Assembly: GCF_003086795.1 (NCBI RefSeq)
Contig: NZ_CP026003.1
Span: 2,654,579 to 2,718,578 of the forward strand
DNA length: 64,000 nucleotides
Reading direction: 5' to 3'
DNA from: Stenotrophomonas sp. SAU14A_NAIMI4_5
GTDB taxonomy: Bacteria; Pseudomonadota; Gammaproteobacteria; Xanthomonadales; Xanthomonadaceae
Below, piece by piece: positions 39,508 to 49,543 of this stretch. Both the position numbers and the translations under genes were made by a program. The notes under the pieces are model-generated. The model was given only the letters and a program-made list of their open reading frames with translations. It was not told where the DNA came from and did not search any database. The number at the start of each line of letters is the position of its first letter. Positions within the stretch are counted from its first letter, which is position 1.

Positions 39508-39587
39508 CGTTGTACTGCTTGCCGGGACCCTCTCCTGTGCAGACACGCCCGGCAGTCGGGCCTACAACGACTACCGGATTTCACAAA

Positions 39588-41708
39588 ATGTACACGCTGC
39601 GCCGCTTCAAGGTTGGCACCCGCCTCACTGCGGGCTTTTCCATCCTGCTTCTTCTGATCGCCACCATTCTTGCGATCGCCCTGCACAGCAACTACCAGCA
39701 GCGCCAACAGTTCGACAACGCGGTGAACGTGCGCGTGACCCGCATGGGCGAGCTGTACGACATGCTCATCATCAACAAGGAGCTGCTGCTGCTGCGCCGC
39801 GACATGCTGATCAAGCGCGGCCAGGGGCTGGAGGCCGATCTGGCGAAGGCGCACGCAATGTCGGAACGCTATGACCAGATCTGGGCCCACTTCACCGAGC
39901 GCCCGGCCACCAGCCCGCTGGCCGAGTCGATGCGCGGCAAGGTCGCGCAGAAGCAGCAGGCCACCGTCGCACTCAACCGCGACCTGGATGCAGCGATGCA
40001 GGCCGGCGATTTCGATGCCGCCAGCACGCAGCTGCTGACCCGCGCCGGCCCCGCGGCCGCCGACTGGAACGCGGCGCTCGCCGAGTTCGCCGATCTGCAG
40101 CAGAAACTGGTGGAAGAGGCCGCCCGGGACATGCAGGCGCTGGCTGCCAGGACCACGGCACTGCTCAGCCTGTTCGGCGTCCTCAGCCTTGGCCTGGGCA
40201 TCATCGCGGCGTGGCTGATCTCGCGTAGCCTGACCCGTCCACTGGCCCAGGTGCAGGCTTCGATCAATGCGGTCACCCGTGGCGACCTGAGCGTCCGCCA
40301 CCAGGACGACAGCCCCGACGAAGTGGGCCAGATGCTGCGGGCCACCGACAGCATGGTCGGCCTGCTGCAGCGCTTCTCGCAGCAGACCCAGCTGATGATC
40401 GGCAAGCATGCCGCCGAGGACATCAGCCACCGCATGCCGGTCGATTTCCCCGGCGTCTACGGCGAACTGGCGCAGGGCATGAACACGATGGTGTTCGAGC
40501 ATCTGGATGCGATCGTCGATGCCATCGACGTGCTGAACCAGTACGCGCAGGGTGACCTGAGCCGCGACGCACGACGCCTGCCGGGCAGCCGCGCGATCCT
40601 GCACGAATCGATGGATGCGGCCAAGGCCAGCCTGCATGCGATCAACCAGGACATCCAGCGCCTGGCGACGGCGGCAGCGGCCGGCGATTTCAGCGTGCGT
40701 GGCGATGCCACGGCCTACCGTCACGATTTCCGCCGCATGATTGAAGACCTCAACCGCCTGATGGCCACCGCTGACGGCAGCCTCGGCGCGTTGTCCAAGG
40801 TGCTTGGTGCCATGGCCGAAGGGGATCTGACCCGCCGTATCGAGGGCGACTTCCAGGGTGTGTTCGCTACCATGCAGCGCGACACCAACCGGACTGCTGA
40901 GAATCTGGCGGCCATCATCCGCCGCATCCAGGAAGCCTCCGGCTCGATCGCCAGCGCGTCCGATGAGATTGCCGCGGGCAACGCCGACCTGTCACGGCGT
41001 ACGGAAAGCCAGGCTGCCAACCTGGAAGAGACCGCGGCCTCGATGGAAGAGCTGACCTCTACCGTGCGCCAGAATGCCGAACACGCACAGCAGGCCGATG
41101 CAGCCTCGCGCAGCGCCGGCGAAGCCCTGCAGCAGACCGCGCAGGCGGTGCAGGACGTGGTGCGGGTGATGGGGCAGATCAATGCCTCGTCGCTGCGCAT
41201 CGGCGAAATGGTCAGCCTGATCGACGGCATCGCGTTCCAGACCAACATCCTCGCCCTCAACGCAGCGGTCGAAGCAGCGCGCGCCGGCGAGCAGGGTCGT
41301 GGCTTTGCGGTGGTGGCCAGCGAGGTACGCAGCCTGGCGCAGCGCGCGGCGGCTTCGGCCAAGGACATCAAGGCGTTGATCGATGAATCCACCGGCAGGG
41401 TCGAGGCCGGTATCGGCATCGCCCGCCAGACCGAGGCCGCCATCGGCCAGCTGACCGACGCCGCGGGCCAGACCGGGCATCTGGTGCAGCAGATCGCCCA
41501 GGCCAGCATCGAGCAGGCGGCCGGCATCGAGCAGGTCAACCAGACCATCGCACAGATGGACGAGGCCACCCAGCAGAATGCCGCACTGGTCGAGGAAGCC
41601 AGCGCGGCGGCCCGCGCGATGGCGGGACAGGCGGCAGACCTGGACCAAGCGGCGGCCGTGTTCCGGGTCTCGGCCCAGGCAACACCGGCCCTCAAGCGCG
41701 CGGCCTGA
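39588..41708 (+). CDS. Membrane methyl-accepting chemotaxis protein
   Basis: The 706-aa receptor has TM1 at about residues 14-34, a periplasmic helical sensor of about 155 residues (4HB-like), TM2 at about 190-212 and a HAMP domain. An extra linker of about 150 residues looks like further HAMP repeats. The cytoplasmic signalling domain carries [19 protein letters not shown] and C-terminal methylation helices. It lacks the NWETF-type CheR pentapeptide. It signals to CheA; ligand unknown. A sigma-28-like promoter precedes it. Confidence 0.92.
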   Translation: MYTLRRFKVGTRLTAGFSILLLLIATILAIALHSNYQQRQQFDNAVNVRVTRMGELYDMLIINKELLLLRRDMLIKRGQGLEADLAKAHAMSERYDQIWAHFTERPATSPLAESMRGKVAQKQQATVALNRDLDAAMQAGDFDAASTQLLTRAGPAAADWNAALAEFADLQQKLVEEAARDMQALAARTTALLSLFGVLSLGLGIIAAWLISRSLTRPLAQVQASINAVTRGDLSVRHQDDSPDEVGQMLRATDSMVGLLQRFSQQTQLMIGKHAAEDISHRMPVDFPGVYGELAQGMNTMVFEHLDAIVDAIDVLNQYAQGDLSRDARRLPGSRAILHESMDAAKASLHAINQDIQRLATAAAAGDFSVRGDATAYRHDFRRMIEDLNRLMATADGSLGALSKVLGAMAEGDLTRRIEGDFQGVFATMQRDTNRTAENLAAIIRRIQEASGSIASASDEIAAGNADLSRRTESQAANLEETAASMEELTSTVRQNAEHAQQADAASRSAGEALQQTAQAVQDVVRVMGQINASSLRIGEMVSLIDGIAFQTNILALNAAVEAARAGEQGRGFAVVASEVRSLAQRAAASAKDIKALIDESTGRVEAGIGIARQTEAAIGQLTDAAGQTGHLVQQIAQASIEQAAGIEQVNQTIAQMDEATQQNAALVEEASAAARAMAGQAADLDQAAAVFRVSAQATPALKRAA

Positions 41709-41899
41709 GGGACAGGGGCCATGGCGGGCACTCACACCGCCCGCATCTGCCGCGCACTACCATCGCGCGGCAGGCCTGAAGCATTCAGAACGCAGCAGCC
41801 TGCGCCCCTTCCCCCGATAGCAGCAGCGCGCCATGGTGGGTTGCGCTGCTGCGGTCGCTTCGCCTGTGCAGCCCCCCTGTACGTTCTGATGTGGTCCTG

Positions 41900-43663
41900 A
41901 TGCCCTCCCCCGAAGAAGAACGCCTCTCCACCCTGGCCGGGCTCAACGCCCTCGGCGCCGTCTCCGGTGCCGCCCTCGACAACCTCACCGAGCTCGCCAC
42001 CCACGCCTTCAACGCGCCCGTCGCGTTCGTTTCGCTGCTGGAGGTCGATCGCCAGCGGCTGGTCTCGCGCAGGGGGCTGGCCACCACCCAGACCCATATC
42101 CGCGATTCGATCTGCGCCTCGACGATTGGTTCCGCCGATACGCTGGTGATCGATGATCTTCGCGCGCACCCACGCCACGCCAGCAATCCGCTGGTGACCG
42201 GTCCAGCGCAGCTTCGCTTCTATGCAGGTGCGCCACTGGTTGCGCGCAACGGCGTGGCCATCGGTGCGTTCTGCATCATGGACGACGCTCCCCGGCAGCT
42301 GTCCGAAGCGGAGCGTCGGCAGCTGCAGACCCTGGCCAGCGCCGCGATGAACGAACTGGAGCTGCGTGCCCTGACGGGCCGCCGCGATCCGGTCAGCGGC
42401 CTGCCTGACCGGCATCAGTTCGCCCTGGATTTTGCCGCCCACGCCGAGCGCGAACCGGACACCTTCCTGCATGCGGTGTTGATCGATGTCTTCGATGCGA
42501 CCACCGCCACCGAGGCCGGCCAGGTGCTGGGCATGGCACCGCTGGAAACCTTGATCCGTCGCATCGGCGTGCGCCTGTGCGTGGCGCTCGACGGCATGGC
42601 CGAGGTCTACCACGTCGGCGTGGCGCGGTTTGCATTCGTGGTGGAGCTGTCGTCGTCCAAGGCGGTGGAAGACCTGATCGGCGAGCTGCAGGAACGACTG
42701 ACCCGACCGATGATGGCCGCGCAGGTGCCGATGGCGCCTTCGTTCCACGCAGGGATATGCGGCATCACCCTGGGCCAGCACAACGCCGACGAGGCCATCC
42801 GCCGCATGCTGGTGGGGCTGAACGCCGCCATCAACAGCCGCTCGGTGTTCCGCTGGTATTCGGAGACACGCGATGCGCGCACGCGGCGGGGCTATCGACT
42901 GGCCACCGATGCGCGCGAGGCACTGCAGGAAAAGCAGTTCCACTTGGTCTACCAGCCGCGCTTCCGCGCCTCGGACCTGACGCCGGTGGCGGCCGAGGTA
43001 CTGATCCGCTGGAACCACCCGCAGCTGGGCGCGGTCAGCCCGACCGAGTTCATCCCGGTGTTCGAACGCACGGCGGTCATGCAGGGCATCACCCGCTGGG
43101 TGATCGACCAGGCGCTGGACCAGTGTGCGGCCTGGCGCGCCGCGGGCATCAACCTGATGCTGTCGATCAACTACTCGGCCCGCGACATGGCCGAGGAGGA
43201 CGCCGCGCTGCGGCTGATCCGCGCGATCGAACAGAAAGGGCTTTCCTGCGCGGACATCGAAGTGGAGATCACCGAGAGCCAGTGGCTGCGCGTCGACTCT
43301 CCCGCCGGCCAGCAGCTGCGGCAGATGGCCGCCGCCGGGCTGCGCATCGCCGTGGATGATTTCGGCAGCGGCTACAGCAACTTCGGCTACCTCACCGAGC
43401 TGCCAATCAGCACGCTCAAGCTGGACAAGACGGTGATCGACCGCCTGTGCGTGGACCCACGCGCAGCGCTGAAGGTGGAAGCGATCATCGGCCTGGCGCA
43501 GCGGTTGGGATATGCAGCAGTGGCCGAAGGCGTGGAGAGTGCCGAGCAGGTTGTACGGCTGCAGGCACTGGGCTGCGATGAAATCCAAGGCTTCGCGCTG
43601 GCCCGGCCGATGGCGGCTGAAGCATTCAGCGAACGATTCGGAGCGCTGGTTCCCGGCGCGTAG
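41900..43663 (+). CDS. GAF - degenerate GGDEF - EAL cyclic di-GMP phosphodiesterase
   Basis: The 587-aa protein has an N-terminal GAF domain (about residues 10-150), a GGDEF-like domain whose signature is lost (VGVARFAF where GGDEF should be), and an EAL domain (about 330-580). The EAL domain keeps its key residues: EVLIRW, NYSARD, EVEITES, DDFGSGYSN, KLDK, EGVES and QGF. It should therefore hydrolyse cyclic di-GMP while the GGDEF part is only regulatory. ATG 41900 chosen; an in-frame GTG lies at 41891. Orn (33146-33718) would finish degradation of the pGpG product. Confidence 0.87.
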   Translation: MPSPEEERLSTLAGLNALGAVSGAALDNLTELATHAFNAPVAFVSLLEVDRQRLVSRRGLATTQTHIRDSICASTIGSADTLVIDDLRAHPRHASNPLVTGPAQLRFYAGAPLVARNGVAIGAFCIMDDAPRQLSEAERRQLQTLASAAMNELELRALTGRRDPVSGLPDRHQFALDFAAHAEREPDTFLHAVLIDVFDATTATEAGQVLGMAPLETLIRRIGVRLCVALDGMAEVYHVGVARFAFVVELSSSKAVEDLIGELQERLTRPMMAAQVPMAPSFHAGICGITLGQHNADEAIRRMLVGLNAAINSRSVFRWYSETRDARTRRGYRLATDAREALQEKQFHLVYQPRFRASDLTPVAAEVLIRWNHPQLGAVSPTEFIPVFERTAVMQGITRWVIDQALDQCAAWRAAGINLMLSINYSARDMAEEDAALRLIRAIEQKGLSCADIEVEITESQWLRVDSPAGQQLRQMAAAGLRIAVDDFGSGYSNFGYLTELPISTLKLDKTVIDRLCVDPRAALKVEAIIGLAQRLGYAAVAEGVESAEQVVRLQALGCDEIQGFALARPMAAEAFSERFGALVPGA

Positions 43664-43712
43664 AGTCGAGCTTGCTCGACTGCTTTGGCCGTAGAGTCCA
43701 GCTCGCTCGACT
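43660..43712. repeat. GTAG-type hairpin pair
   Basis: Two same-direction units, GTAGAGTCGAGCTTGCTCGAC and GTAGAGTCCAGCTCGCTCGAC. The first overlaps the stop region of the EAL gene, so its TAG supplies the stop codon. Confidence 0.85.
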
Positions 43713-43726
43713 GTTTTGGCTCTCGC

Positions 43727-44143
43727 TCACGCAGCGCGCGCGGCCACCAGTTCAGCCACGCCAACACCCTCGAGCGAGCCGCATCGCTCCAGCACCCCGC
43801 CGGTGTACTGCGGACGCAGCAGCGGCAACGCCTCCTCCAGCGCTGCGGCATCGCCAAATGCGAAGCACAGCGCAGTGTCGGCCGGCACCTGCTGCAGCTC
43901 CTGATGGAAACGGATGGGGCACTCGAAGGCGCTGCCCAGCACCACCACCTTCACCTGCCCGGCGCGCTCGAACAGCGCATCCAGCATCTGCTCGCCGGTC
44001 CGATCAAATACCGGTCGGCCATGCTCGGTGCCGGTCACGCAGCAGCCCACATAGGTGTCCACCTGGCCGAACCGGGTGCGCAGCATACGGGCATCAGCCT
44101 GACAGGATGCGGAGAAGGTCTGGAGGAGCGCGCTGCTGATCAC
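43727..44143 (-). CDS. Hypothetical protein
   Basis: The 138-aa frame starts at a GTG (VISSALLQTF...) with AAGG nearby. It has an alpha/beta composition: RTRFGQVDTYVGCCVTG, QVKVVVLGSAFECPIRFHQEL and VGVAELVAARAA. It reads as a real protein rather than an antisense shadow because nothing coding is expected on the other strand in this gap. No family recognised. The same frame stays open further upstream, but only antisense to the kinase gene. Confidence 0.55.
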   Translation of the reverse strand: MISSALLQTFSASCQADARMLRTRFGQVDTYVGCCVTGTEHGRPVFDRTGEQMLDALFERAGQVKVVVLGSAFECPIRFHQELQQVPADTALCFAFGDAAALEEALPLLRPQYTGGVLERCGSLEGVGVAELVAARAA

Positions 44144-44261
44144 GACATGCCTTGCGGTCTGGAAAGGGGGCTGAAGTGTGAGGATGGAGACGCGAAGGCG
44201 TGATGAAACTCCGGTAGCGCTCGCTATACTGGCTGCACACTGCAGTCTGCCCGGAACCCTC

Positions 44262-45455
44262 ATGCCTACCCGAATCGATTTCCGGCCCTCGCTGGACCTG
44301 GCATGCGCGTTGACCGGCATGCGGGTGGCACTGGTGGCTGAGGTGACCGACACGTCCGCGCGGTCCATCCAGAGCATCGACAGCGCAGGCCTGGGTATCT
44401 CCAGCGGCATGCCTCTCGACGTGAACCAGACCTTCTGCAGGGACGTGCGCGCAACCCGCACGCCGATCTGGTTCAGTGATTTCCTGACGCATCCTGAGTA
44501 CAAATGCAGCCCTCTGCCTGGGCTGTATGGCTTCCGCAGCTTCATCTCCGTGCCGCTGCTGCTCGAAGACGGCTCCATTTTTGGCACCCTGTGCACGCTG
44601 GACCCGGAGCCGCGGCCGCTGGACCAGGAGCGGGTGCAGTCGCTGGGCGCACTGGCTGAGATGGTGGCGGCGCAGATCGATGCCATCCGTTGCCACGATG
44701 CCGATGCCCGCACGATCGATGGCCTGAAGGCGCACGGCGCGTCGGTCAGCCGGCAACTCATTGAGTTCGAGCAGTCCAATGCCGAGCTGCAGCGGGTGGC
44801 CAAGCAGCGCGAGGAGTTCATCGGCGTGCTGGCGCACGACCTGCGCAACCCTGTGCAGGCCATCCGCGCGGGTGTCGATCTGCTGGGCTTTGGCGCGCTG
44901 ACCGATTCGCAGCAGAAGGTGCTGGGCCATATCAACGACAGTGCCGACCGCATCGCCGAGCTGATCGATGTCACCCTGGATTTCGCGCGGGGCCGCCTCG
45001 GCACCGGCATCGCACTGAAGCTGGAACCGTGGTCGGACCTGTCCGGCATCCTCGCCATGGCCTGCCGCGAGGCCATGCGCCCGTATCCAAAGCGCGTCTG
45101 CAAGGTGGACCTGCAGTTGCCACTGACCTTCATGTGCGACGCCGCACGGCTGTGCCAGCTGCTGGCCAACCTGGTCATCAACGCCGCCGTGCACGGCACG
45201 CCGGACCAGCCGATCCAGGTGCATGGGCGCAGCGACGGCGCCGGCATCGAGATCAGCGTCGCCAACCAGGGCGTCATTCCTACAGCGCAGCTGGCACAGA
45301 TGTTCGAGCCGTTTGCGCGACCGCAGGAGCGGCGCCTGGATGCCGGCCTCGGGCTGGGCCTATACATCGCCTCGCAGATCGCCAAGGCCCACGGCGGCAC
45401 GCTGAGCGTCACCAGCTCGGATGGGGCTGGAACGGTGCTTACGCTGCGGATCTGA
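44262..45455 (+). CDS. GAF-domain sensor histidine kinase
   Basis: The 397-aa soluble kinase has a GAF domain (about residues 5-150, SFISVPLLLEDGSIFGTLC) and a short coiled coil. HisKA follows with the phospho-acceptor His in GVLAHDLRNPVQ (about residue 192), then HATPase with N-box LANLVINAAVHG and G-box DAGLGLGLYIAS. There is no receiver. Its partner regulator is not adjacent; the lone receiver at 8779-9159 is one candidate in this window. Confidence 0.9.
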   Translation: MPTRIDFRPSLDLACALTGMRVALVAEVTDTSARSIQSIDSAGLGISSGMPLDVNQTFCRDVRATRTPIWFSDFLTHPEYKCSPLPGLYGFRSFISVPLLLEDGSIFGTLCTLDPEPRPLDQERVQSLGALAEMVAAQIDAIRCHDADARTIDGLKAHGASVSRQLIEFEQSNAELQRVAKQREEFIGVLAHDLRNPVQAIRAGVDLLGFGALTDSQQKVLGHINDSADRIAELIDVTLDFARGRLGTGIALKLEPWSDLSGILAMACREAMRPYPKRVCKVDLQLPLTFMCDAARLCQLLANLVINAAVHGTPDQPIQVHGRSDGAGIEISVANQGVIPTAQLAQMFEPFARPQERRLDAGLGLGLYIASQIAKAHGGTLSVTSSDGAGTVLTLRI

Positions 45456-45528
45456 ACCTGCGCGCCGCAGCGTCGCGCACGTCCTCCATCGCGCCACCGC
45501 CGTCGGCCGCCCACCTCATAGCGCTCTG

Positions 45529-45604
45529 GTAGGTGCCCACCTTGGTGGGCACGGTTCCGTCACCGCGCGCGGCAGCCGAGGCGCCCACCAAGGTGGGCAT
45601 CTAC
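45529..45604. repeat. GTAG-type inverted hairpin pair
   Basis: GTAGGTGCCCACCTTGGTGGGC and an inverted copy GCCCACCAAGGTGGGCATCTAC, separated by about 32 bp, between convergent genes. Confidence 0.85.
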
Positions 45605-45625
45605 CGGCCCTGCAACGCTGATAGA

Positions 45626-46081
45626 TCAACGCACCTTGTACAACACCGCCGCACCCGGCCGGGGCTCAAACGCCGGCACGGTCTGCTGGGTCAACGCCGT
45701 ACCCTTCGCATCCCACACCAGCGTCTCCACCGGGTACTCATCCTTGCGGGTCATCTGGTCGATCTTCGCCACGACGACCGTCGCAGCCGCGGGCACTTCC
45801 GGGTTCCAGCCGAACACTCCCACACGCCCGTAGAACACCGCCGGCGCCGAAGCATCCAGCCGGCGGTCCGGGCACATCACCAGGCCGCGGTCGAGCATCA
45901 CCCGCAGCGCGCCCACCGGCACTTTCTTCACGGTAGGCGCAGTGCGCTCGGTGCTGTGCCCGGGGCACACGTTGGCGGCACGGGTGACCATGTCTTCGGC
46001 CACCTGGCGGTCGGACTGGGCGAAGGCCAGCGCCGGGGAAAGGCAGAGGCCGAGCAGGACAAGCGGGGACGTCCGGGTCAT
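45626..46081 (-). CDS. Exported hypothetical protein
   Basis: The 151-aa protein has a clear signal peptide (MTRTSPLVLLGLCLSPALAFA). The mature part has two cysteines (NVCPGH and VMCPDR) likely joined by a disulfide. No family recognised. AAGGAACC precedes the ATG at 46081. Confidence 0.68.
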   Translation of the reverse strand: MTRTSPLVLLGLCLSPALAFAQSDRQVAEDMVTRAANVCPGHSTERTAPTVKKVPVGALRVMLDRGLVMCPDRRLDASAPAVFYGRVGVFGWNPEVPAAATVVVAKIDQMTRKDEYPVETLVWDAKGTALTQQTVPAFEPRPGAAVLYKVR

Positions 46082-46160
46082 TGCTGGGTTCCTTGAATGG
46101 GTTGCAAGCGAACTTAGCAATGGCCGCACGCGGAGTTGCAAAGGCGGCGTGAGGCTTCGG

Positions 46161-47075
46161 TTACGTCGCCATGCCGCCTAGCCCATGCGCATGGCCCGCC
46201 CTCGCATCACTGGAGCGCGCGCTTGCAAGTACGTCCCTGACAGCGTCTTCCATGCGCTTCCAATCCTGCAGAAACACCCGGTTATAGCTGAGCATGATCG
46301 AAAGCTTGCTCTCGTCATCCACGAAGTAGTGCGTACAACCTGCCACTGTAGATCCAGGCATGTCCGTGATCTCGCTGCCTTGCACACGCAGGCCATCCGC
46401 ACTGTGCTTTCTGCTGTCGCACTTGATGAAGGTGGTCAGGCGAGCCTGTGCATCACGGACCACGTACCAGTCACTTTCGGAAGCCGGGTTCCGCGGTGCC
46501 GGGCTGCCATAGCGGGCCTGGTATTGTTCTGAATACACGGCCATCTTCTCTTCATCGATAGCGTACGGGACCAAGCCCATCGTCTCAGGCTGCGCAATAC
46601 GCAGATCAAGCCTGGCGGTCGGATCACCTCGCTCGACCGAATCGTCTTCCGTCCGCTGCTTATTGCCCGCGTACCGCTCCAATAGCGTATCAATGGGGAC
46701 ACGATCGATGTAGTCAATGAGGACCTTGATTTCCTTTCGAAAATCGTTGGTGCGTGGATGGGCGCGTGCTCCGGGAGGAGTCGGCTTCATATCCGGCCAT
46801 TCAATCACCAGGGTAACGCCCTCGCCCGGCCAGGGCGCGATCTGGCTGTCCAGATAGTTCGCGGGAGACCGGAACGTCGTCGGACCGAGTTTCACATCCA
46901 CCGGTGCGTCAGTGTAGGTATGCCCATTGAGGGTACGGCCGGTCTGGGTTGCGCCCGACATGGCAGGATTCCTTTCGTGTTCGTTGGACGGCGACCGTGC
47001 GCATGCACCGGCACTTGCTGCGACAGCAAGTGCCAGCGCCAGGCATCGGCCGGGGGACATCACGTGCATGGCCAT
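46161..47075 (-). CDS. Exported or lipoprotein-like hypothetical protein
   Basis: The protein is about 304 aa with a signal sequence ending AVAASAGACARS, where Cys could be lipidated (a weak lipobox). The mature part is acidic and soluble, with two later cysteines (TFIKCDSRKH and VAGCTHYFVDDE). The overall look, an exported single gene between hypotheticals, would fit an immunity or envelope protein, but no family is recognised. Start chosen at 47075; 47069 and 47060 are alternatives. Confidence 0.6.
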   Translation of the reverse strand: MAMHVMSPGRCLALALAVAASAGACARSPSNEHERNPAMSGATQTGRTLNGHTYTDAPVDVKLGPTTFRSPANYLDSQIAPWPGEGVTLVIEWPDMKPTPPGARAHPRTNDFRKEIKVLIDYIDRVPIDTLLERYAGNKQRTEDDSVERGDPTARLDLRIAQPETMGLVPYAIDEEKMAVYSEQYQARYGSPAPRNPASESDWYVVRDAQARLTTFIKCDSRKHSADGLRVQGSEITDMPGSTVAGCTHYFVDDESKLSIMLSYNRVFLQDWKRMEDAVRDVLASARSSDARAGHAHGLGGMAT

Positions 47076-47144
47076 TCCATAGCAGGGTTCCGGAGCCACT
47101 ATAGGGAACCGGGAGTCAACGAGACAGGGACGGCGTCCCAGCCT

Positions 47145-47552
47145 TCACGGCACCAGGCTGCGCTCCACCTGCAGCGACAGCATCTGGCAGGCATGAAACA
47201 GCCCTTCAATCACAGCCGCGGAGGGGCAGCACGCGGGGTCATCGCTCTCCCGCGCCACGTGCGCGGCATGCAGCACGGCGGTCAACGCGGTGATGCCCGA
47301 AGCGCTGCGGGTGGCCAGCGCCAGGTCGAATGCCCGGCCGGGGCTGAGACGGGTTTCGGTCCACGCCTCGCCATCGGCGCGCAGGTTTTTTCCATGGCCT
47401 TTGAGGTGTGCAAAGAACGCGGATGATGGCGCGCCTTCTGCGGATTCGCAGAGGGCATCCTCGAGCGTTTCGGCTACGGCATTGGGAAGATCGCGCAGGG
47501 CTGCGCCGAGCAGCGCGTGCAGGCGGGGATAGTCGGGAAGACGGTCAGACAT
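47145..47552 (-). CDS. Hypothetical helical protein
   Basis: The 135-aa protein MSDRLPDYPRLHALLGAALRDLP... is predicted largely helical, ending GLFHACQMLSLQVERSLVP. GAGG lies 8 nt before the ATG at 47552. The frame stays open further upstream but loses coding character, so the short start is used. No function recognised. Confidence 0.6.
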   Translation of the reverse strand: MSDRLPDYPRLHALLGAALRDLPNAVAETLEDALCESAEGAPSSAFFAHLKGHGKNLRADGEAWTETRLSPGRAFDLALATRSASGITALTAVLHAAHVARESDDPACCPSAAVIEGLFHACQMLSLQVERSLVP

Positions 47553-47967
47553 GACGGCAACCTCACGGTGTGGCCACCTGCAGATGCAAGGTGGCGGACG
47601 GTGCGGGTTGGCGTGCCGGATACATGATGCAAGAAGCCGGCGGATCCTGGGATCCCCACGCACCGTCCGCCATGGACTGGCAGGCGGTGCATTGTCACGG
47701 CTGCAGCTCTGGCTGCAACCGAGACGCCGCGCATCATGTAAGTTCGGGACGCCAATCCCGGCCAGGGCGAGTGCCTTGGCGAGGCAATGATTGGCGCACT
47801 GCTCGGCCGATGAAAAGCCGGAAAACTCCCTACTTCGTTGTAGTTGAGGCGCTTGCGTCATGCAATGGCGAATTGACCATCCAATGGCGCTCTCGGCCTG
47901 CAGCATTCATCCGCCGTCCGCCGCCATCCTGCGTGCGCGCAGTGGCAGAAGCGACACACGTCCGCCC
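47553..47967. other. 415-bp gap without a recognisable gene
   Basis: No frame here has convincing coding character or a good ribosome site. A short hairpin (GCTGCAGCTCTGGCTGCA) lies near 47700 and a GATCCTGGGATC palindrome near 47642. No tRNA, repeat-family copy or clear terminator was seen. Confidence 0.5.
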
Positions 47968-48315
47968 TCAGCTGTCCTCGCGCGTACTCTGGTAACCACG
48001 ATAGGTTTCGCCCCACTCGCGCATGGCCAGCAGCACGGGCACGAGCGAGCGGCCAAATTCGGAAAGCTCGTATTCCACCTTCGGCGGCACTTCCGGATAA
48101 ACATGGCGGATCAGCACGCCGTCCGCCTCCAGTTCGCGCAGCTGGCTGGTCAGCATCGACTGCGTGGCGTTGGGCACCAGCCGGGTCAGTTCCATGAAGC
48201 GCCGTTTACGCTTCATCAGGTGAAACAGGATGACCGGCTTCCACACCCCGCCCATCACCGAGAGGGTGACTTCCACGGCGCAGCCGCTCTTGCCGTCCCA
48301 ACGCTTGCTACGCAT
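47968..48315 (-). CDS. HxlR-family transcriptional regulator
   Basis: A 115-aa winged-helix regulator of the HxlR family: LSVMGGVWKPVILFHLMK, FMELTRLVPNATQSMLTSQLRELEADGV (residues about 40-67) and VYPEVPPKVEYELSEFG. A single N-terminal Cys (GKSGCAVEV, residue 12) sits where redox-sensing QorR/YodB/HypR proteins have theirs. It is divergent from a quinone-oxidoreductase gene and probably controls it. Good GGAGTATGT ribosome site. Confidence 0.9.
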   Translation of the reverse strand: MRSKRWDGKSGCAVEVTLSVMGGVWKPVILFHLMKRKRRFMELTRLVPNATQSMLTSQLRELEADGVLIRHVYPEVPPKVEYELSEFGRSLVPVLLAMREWGETYRGYQSTREDS

Positions 48316-48417
48316 ACATACTCCGGAAAACCATAGTACCTACGAAAAATCATCGTTCTTGTTGCGATAACGGTGCGAGCCTAGCATGGCCTCATCCACT
48401 GAACGTGAGGCCCCACC

Positions 48418-49407
48418 ATGAAGTTCAAGGCACTGCTTTCCAGCAAGACGAACGACCGTGTTTCCACCGAGCTGGTGGATTTTGACGAGGCCGACCTGAT
48501 GGACGGCGATGTCTTGGTGCAGGTTGATTATTCGACCCTCAATTACAAGGATGCGCTGGCGCTGACCAACGAGCGCCCGGTGATCCAGAAGTTTCCGCTC
48601 ATTCCCGGCATCGACCTTTCCGGCGTAGTGCTGGAATCCAGCAATGCCGGTTTCAAGGCCGGTGATCGCGTGGTGCTCAATGGCTGGGACCTGAGCATGG
48701 GCCACCATGGCGGCCTGGCCCAGCGCGCCCGCGTGCGGGGTGAGTGGCTGAACAAGATTCCCGGCAACCTGACCACCCGCGATGCCATGGCCATCGGCAC
48801 CGCCGGCTATACCGCCATGCTGTGCGTGCTGGCACTGGAAGACGCCGGCGTGACACCGGAAAAGGGCGATGTGCTGGTAACCGGCGCCAACGGCGGCGTG
48901 GGCTCGATTGCCGTGGCCATCCTTTCCAAGCTGGGCTACCGCGTGGTGGCCGCCACCGGCCGCCCGGAACATGCCGAATACCTGTACAGCCTGGGCGCGG
49001 CGGAGATCATCGACCGCGCGGAGCTTTCCGAGCCGCGCAAGAAGCCGATCAGCGCCGAGCGCTGGGCCGGCGTGGTGGATGTGGCCGGCGGCCCGACCCT
49101 GGTCAACGCGCTTGCCGAAACCAAGTACCGCGGCGCCGTGGCGGCCTGCGGCCTGGCTCAGAGCGATGCGCTGCACGGCTCGGTGCTGCCCTTCATCCTG
49201 CGCAACGTGACCTTGGCCGGCGTCGACTCGGTGAATGCCCCGCAGGACGTGCGCCAGCGTGCATGGGATCGCCTCGCCACCGATCTGGACACGCAGAAGC
49301 TGGAAAGCACGGTGCAGCTGATCGGCTTGGCCGAGGTGCTGGATGTGTACGAGCAGATCATCCCGGGCAAGGTGCGCGGGCGGATCGTGGTGGATGTGAA
49401 CGCCTGA
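48418..49407 (+). CDS. acuI: AcuI/YhdH-type zinc-free quinone oxidoreductase (acrylyl-CoA reductase family)
   Basis: The 329-aa MDR-family enzyme has the AcuI/YhdH opening (MKFKALLSSKTNDRVS), YKDALALT, FPLIPGIDLSGVV, the NADPH Rossmann motif VTGANGGVGSIAV (about residues 154-166) and RVVAATGRPEHAEYL. It uses NADPH to reduce acrylyl-CoA or related enones. With the divergent HxlR gene it forms a likely electrophile/redox-stress switch. GTGAGG ribosome site before ATG. Confidence 0.9.
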   Translation: MKFKALLSSKTNDRVSTELVDFDEADLMDGDVLVQVDYSTLNYKDALALTNERPVIQKFPLIPGIDLSGVVLESSNAGFKAGDRVVLNGWDLSMGHHGGLAQRARVRGEWLNKIPGNLTTRDAMAIGTAGYTAMLCVLALEDAGVTPEKGDVLVTGANGGVGSIAVAILSKLGYRVVAATGRPEHAEYLYSLGAAEIIDRAELSEPRKKPISAERWAGVVDVAGGPTLVNALAETKYRGAVAACGLAQSDALHGSVLPFILRNVTLAGVDSVNAPQDVRQRAWDRLATDLDTQKLESTVQLIGLAEVLDVYEQIIPGKVRGRIVVDVNA

Positions 49408-49543
49408 CGGCGATCGGGCCAGCGGTGGTGCAACGCCATCGCTGGCTGCCTTACCCAGAAGGTCTGCGCACGGCAGCAAGCCGCCTTATCATGGAGCTGT
49501 AAGGGCGCTTTACGCCCAGTGACGTACGCAAGGCAGTATCTGG

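Noticed and set aside
44144..45514. Upstream extension of the minus-strand frame that begins at 44143
   Set aside because: It lies antisense to the GAF histidine kinase and has Ser/Arg-rich shadow composition; only the 3' part (43727-44143) was kept.
46161..47075. Assignment as a type VI or type IV secretion immunity lipoprotein
   Set aside because: The lipobox is weak and no effector gene is adjacent, so only a hypothetical exported protein is supported.
47553..47906. Upstream extension of the 135-aa gene at 47145
   Set aside because: Composition changes to Arg/Cys-rich with no conserved look; the ATG at 47552 has a usable ribosome site.
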